A stretch of 64,000 bases of DNA from DASXKD01 sp963762735. Lineage in GTDB: Bacteria; Actinomycetota; Actinomycetes; Streptosporangiales; Streptosporangiaceae. Location of the stretch: contig CAVXMG010000048.1 in the NCBI GenBank assembly GCA_963762735.1, positions 148,786-212,785 on the forward strand, in the 5' to 3' direction. A program made the translations under genes and the position numbers. Shown here piece after piece: positions 61,595-64,000 of this stretch. Each line of letters starts with the position of its first letter. The stretch's first letter is position 1. The notes under the pieces were generated by a model. It did no database searches. It was not told the origin of the DNA and saw nothing but the letters and a program-made list of their open reading frames with translations.

Positions 61595-62653
61595 ATGCGC
61601 GCCATCACCGTCATCCCCGGGCAGCCAGGCTCTGTCGCGCTCACCGACATGCCCGAGCCACCGCCAGACGACGGGCCCGTCCTGGTCCAGGCCCGGGCGA
61701 TCGGCGTCTGCGGCACCGACCTGGAGATCATCAACGGTGACTACGGGTGGGCACCCACCGGGCAGGAACGGCTCATCATCGGCCACGAGTCGCTGGGCCG
61801 GGTGGCCGAGGCCGCCCCGGGGACCGGATTCGCCCCCGGGGACCTGGTCGTCGGCATCGTGCGCCGGCCCGACCCCGTCCCCTGCCCGGCCTGCGCGGCC
61901 GGGGACTGGGACATGTGCACCAACGGCCGGTACACCGAGCGGGGGATCAAGGCCCGGCACGGCTATGCCTCCGAGCGCTACCGCATCCACCCCGAGTACC
62001 TGGTGGCGGTGGACCCCGCGCTCGGGACTCTCGGCGTGCTGCTCGAACCGGCCACCGTCGTTGCCAAGGCCTGGGACCACATCGAAAAGATCGGCCGCCG
62101 GTCCACCTGGTCCCCCGCGAAGGTACTCATCACCGGCGCCGGTCCCATCGGGCTGCTCGCCGCCCTGCTGTCAGTTCAGCGCGGCTACGACACCTACGTA
62201 GTTGACCTGGTCACCGAAGGCCGCAAGCCACAGATGGTGCGCTGGCTCGGCGCCACCTACTTCCACCGCGGCGACCTGAGCGAAGCGGCCGCCGAAGCAG
62301 ACATCATCATCGAATGCACCGGTTTCGTGGCGATGCTGCTGGAGGTAGGCCCGCAAAACGTCCGGCAAAGGATCACCTGCCTCACCGGCGTCTCCGCGGC
62401 CGGAGCGGAGTCCACCGTCGACCCCGGGCTCCTCAACCGCAACATGGTCCTGCAGAACTCCGTCTTGTTCGGCTCGGTCAACGCCAACCGGCGCCACTAC
62501 GAACTCGCCGCCAAAGCCCTCGCCCAAGCCGATCCGGACTGGCTCGCCGGCCTCATCACCCGCCAGGTGCCCATCGGCCGGTGGGCCGACGCCTACACCC
62601 GCCAGCCCGACGACATCAAGACCGTCCTGACCTTCCCAGAGCGATCACCCTAG
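61595..62653 (+). CDS. Zinc-dependent glucose 1-dehydrogenase
   Basis: 352 aa. Opening MRAITVIPGQPGSVALTDMP, catalytic zinc residues in GVCGTDLEI and GHESLGRV, structural zinc cysteines in CPACAAGDWDMC, an ERYRIHPEYLVAVD linker, and the Rossmann VLITGAGPIGLLAALL. The C-terminal half is the glucose-dehydrogenase C-domain type (SVNANRRHYELAAKAL). Oxidises glucose or similar aldoses with NAD(P). Confidence 0.88.
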   Translation: MRAITVIPGQPGSVALTDMPEPPPDDGPVLVQARAIGVCGTDLEIINGDYGWAPTGQERLIIGHESLGRVAEAAPGTGFAPGDLVVGIVRRPDPVPCPACAAGDWDMCTNGRYTERGIKARHGYASERYRIHPEYLVAVDPALGTLGVLLEPATVVAKAWDHIEKIGRRSTWSPAKVLITGAGPIGLLAALLSVQRGYDTYVVDLVTEGRKPQMVRWLGATYFHRGDLSEAAAEADIIIECTGFVAMLLEVGPQNVRQRITCLTGVSAAGAESTVDPGLLNRNMVLQNSVLFGSVNANRRHYELAAKALAQADPDWLAGLITRQVPIGRWADAYTRQPDDIKTVLTFPERSP

Positions 62654-62765
62654 CCACGACCCTGTGCGCGGGTGAACAGTCGCGAAAGCCCGCACGTGCC
62701 AAGGCGCAAGGGACGCCGCCCGATTAGGCCAGGCGGCGCAGGCCGGCCTCCGCCACACTGGGGGG

Positions 62766-63407
62766 ATGGATCAGACATCGATCACCGCTGCCGGTGCGAT
62801 CGACACGTTCCTGGTACTGCTGATCGGTATCGGGCCGAAGATCGCCCTGGTCCCGTTCGTGGAAATCACCGCGTCCCTGGACCCGGCCGCCAAGCAGCGG
62901 GTGCTCCGCACGATGCTGACAACGGCGGCGACGGTGGCGGTGGCCCTCATGGTGCTGGGCGAGTTGTTGCGCGTCTTGCTGCACTTCACGATCGGGTCGT
63001 TGTCGATCGCAGGTGGCGTGATCTTGCTCGTGGTTGCGGTGTGGATGGTGCTCGGGCCAGCCGATAGCAGCAGCCACCGCACCGCTGGGAAGGACCCGAT
63101 GCAGCTTGCCCAGTTCCCGCTGGCCGTGCCCTACCTGCTCAACCCGGTGGGCATCGTCGGGCTGATGACGATCTCCGCCGAGGCCAAGTCGCTCAGCGTT
63201 TTCGCCGTCGAATTCGGCATCCTCGTGTTCGTCCTGCTCATCGATGTGGTGGTGTTCCGCTGGGCGAACCGGGTCAGTGAGAAGCTCGACGAAGGCCGCA
63301 TGCTGGTCACCGAGAAAGTCTTCGGCTTCCTGATCGCGGCGATCGCCGTGCAGCTGGTCCTCGACGGCTTGGCCTCGGTCGGCGTCATCGCGCCAGTCCC
63401 GCACTAG
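62766..63407 (+). CDS. MarC-family integral membrane protein
   Basis: 213 aa with six helices. LIGIGPKIALVPFVEITASL, then RTMLTTAATVAVAL and FPLAVPYLLNPVGIVGLMTI with the AVPxxxxP pattern are MarC/UPF0056 features. MarC proteins have no agreed transport function. Usual length. Confidence 0.85.
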   Translation: MDQTSITAAGAIDTFLVLLIGIGPKIALVPFVEITASLDPAAKQRVLRTMLTTAATVAVALMVLGELLRVLLHFTIGSLSIAGGVILLVVAVWMVLGPADSSSHRTAGKDPMQLAQFPLAVPYLLNPVGIVGLMTISAEAKSLSVFAVEFGILVFVLLIDVVVFRWANRVSEKLDEGRMLVTEKVFGFLIAAIAVQLVLDGLASVGVIAPVPH

Positions 63408-63721
63408 GCACGAGGGTCAACCCGGCCGCGTCCGCTGCCGTCATGCACGGCCGCTCAATCAGCGGCGTATATGCCGCCCGGCGTGAGCATGACGGCGCGG
63501 CCTACAGCGACGGCCAGAGGACAAGCAGGAGGACCGAGCGGCGCAGAAGGTCGCGGGAATCCGTGCCCGCCGCGTGCCGGTCGGCGGGCTGCCCCACCGA
63601 CGGTGGCAATGAGCATCCAAAGACCGTGCGCTCGACAATGGGCGGCGAGCACCCAAGCGGGGCAAAGTGGAAGCCGCTTGTCGACGCCGCGCGTCAGCGG
63701 CTGTTGTTGCTCAGGACCGGC
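63408..63721. other. Gap before the last repeat block
   Basis: No protein-like frame or clear structure. Confidence 0.35.
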
Positions 63722-63763
63722 CTTGACAGCCCTGATCTGAACCGGCGACCCCTTGACCTGGAG
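63722..63763 (-). repeat. Degenerate tRNA-Pro 3' half
   Basis: CTGAACCGGCGACCCCTTGA (plus strand) matches the core apart from one base; the acceptor strand and the anticodon loop (CTCCAGG) are changed. It precedes copy 6 by 230 bp, like the degenerate copy before copy 3. Confidence 0.65.
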
Positions 63764-63878
63764 AAAAGTCCGCCCGAGCCACCGGCCAGGAGTCGCCCCG
63801 CCATGCGCGCGCCCGTATCCTCAGTAGGTCCTGGTGAGCGGGTCGTTTGCAGAGTCTTCGAGCTATGCCGCGCAAACG

Positions 63879-63905
63879 CCGTGGGAGCGCTGAGCGCTCC
63901 CACGG
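63879..63905. terminator. Hairpin next to tRNA-Pro copy 6
   Basis: CCGTGGGAGCGC-TGA-GCGCTCCCACGG: 12-bp perfect stem, in the terminator position relative to the tRNA half. It shares GGGAGCGC/GCGCTCCC with the hairpin at copy 3. Confidence 0.7.
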
Positions 63906-63951
63906 CCACCTCAGAGGCCAGTTACTGTGTTCGAAAACATACTTTGACCTG

Positions 63952-63993
63952 TCGGGACGGCCGGATTTGAACCGGCGACCCCTTGACCCCCAG
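63952..63993 (-). repeat. tRNA-Pro(GGG) 3' half, copy 6
   Basis: Identical 42-bp core, followed by GCACGAA as in copies 1 and 2 up to the window end. A GGCTCCC pair can be predicted at about 64100, outside the window. Confidence 0.8.
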
Positions 63994-64000
63994 GCACGAA

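Noticed and set aside
25353..63993. Complete tRNA-Pro genes at the six core copies
   Set aside because: None continues into the expected 5' anticodon stem, D arm and acceptor strand; only positions 32-73 are present.
25353..63993. Integron-type cassette array
   Set aside because: No attC-like R/L boxes and no IntI; the repeats are tRNA-derived with tRNA terminators.
25353..64000. Short plus-strand ORFs containing RPDLNRRPLDPQ and minus-strand ORFs ending GVKGSPVQIRPSR
   Set aside because: These peptides are translations of the tRNA-Pro half-gene on either strand, not proteins.

Overview
The window is high-GC DNA from a filamentous-type soil actinomycete (Actinomycetota). The signs are strong G/C bias at third codon positions, many GTG starts and GTGA/ATGA overlaps, SAM-dependent methyltransferases of the DUF574 type, CsbD, DHA2 exporters, NarL-type two-component systems and many TetR/PIN/NHL/kelch genes. 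Genus cannot be fixed from the sequence. There is no rRNA, no CRISPR array and no complete tRNA.

Layout. (1) 1-9266, minus strand: a tightly coupled operon of ten genes for a cell-surface glycan: NAD-epimerase, Alg14-like/Alg13-like glycosyltransferase halves, methyltransferase, radical SAM protein, methyltransferase, a fused SDR-aminotransferase, an undecaprenyl-phosphate sugar transferase, a sulfotransferase and UDP-glucose dehydrogenase (cut by the left edge). (2) 9823-12081: DHA2 efflux pump plus TetR, with two palindromic operators before the pump. (3) 12560-20115: a sugar/polyol uptake and oxidation unit: SorC-type regulator, an APH-fold kinase, lipoprotein binding protein, two permeases, ATPase and a zinc polyol dehydrogenase, with palindromic operators between the divergent arms. 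(4) 20116-25204: an IS21 relic, a secreted kelch protein, then a stretch of broken hydrolases, a tautomerase and intact tag. (5) 25353-63993: a mosaic cut into segments by six identical 42-bp copies of the 3' half of a tRNA-Pro(GGG) gene, all in the same orientation, plus two degenerate copies. Cargo between copies includes DUF574 methyltransferase and VapBC; secreted repeat proteins (beta-propeller-like, beta-helix/Ig, NHL); two two-component systems; a YbdK-type ligase; a channel-like protein; a TetR-SDR-reductase-acyl-CoA ligase catabolic operon; a DHA2 pump; a flavoprotein; glucose dehydrogenase; and MarC.

The most unusual feature is this tRNA-Pro half-gene array. Three of the copies carry the same flank: a pair of TGGCTCCC-type motifs beginning exactly 107 bp from the tRNA core in each. 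I read this as accretion of integrative elements at one tRNA-Pro locus, with the integrases lost. Gene decay is heavy throughout this half: at least twelve pseudogenes with visible frameshifts, nonsense codons, internal deletions or truncation, and relics of IS21, IS3 and IS1182-like transposases.

Within the intact units the genes work together as follows. The first operon activates sugars, modifies them (oxidation, amination, methylation, radical chemistry, sulfation) and loads them on a lipid carrier. The SorC unit imports and oxidises a sugar or polyol. The 52-56 kb operon activates an acid as its CoA ester and reduces/oxidises it under TetR control.
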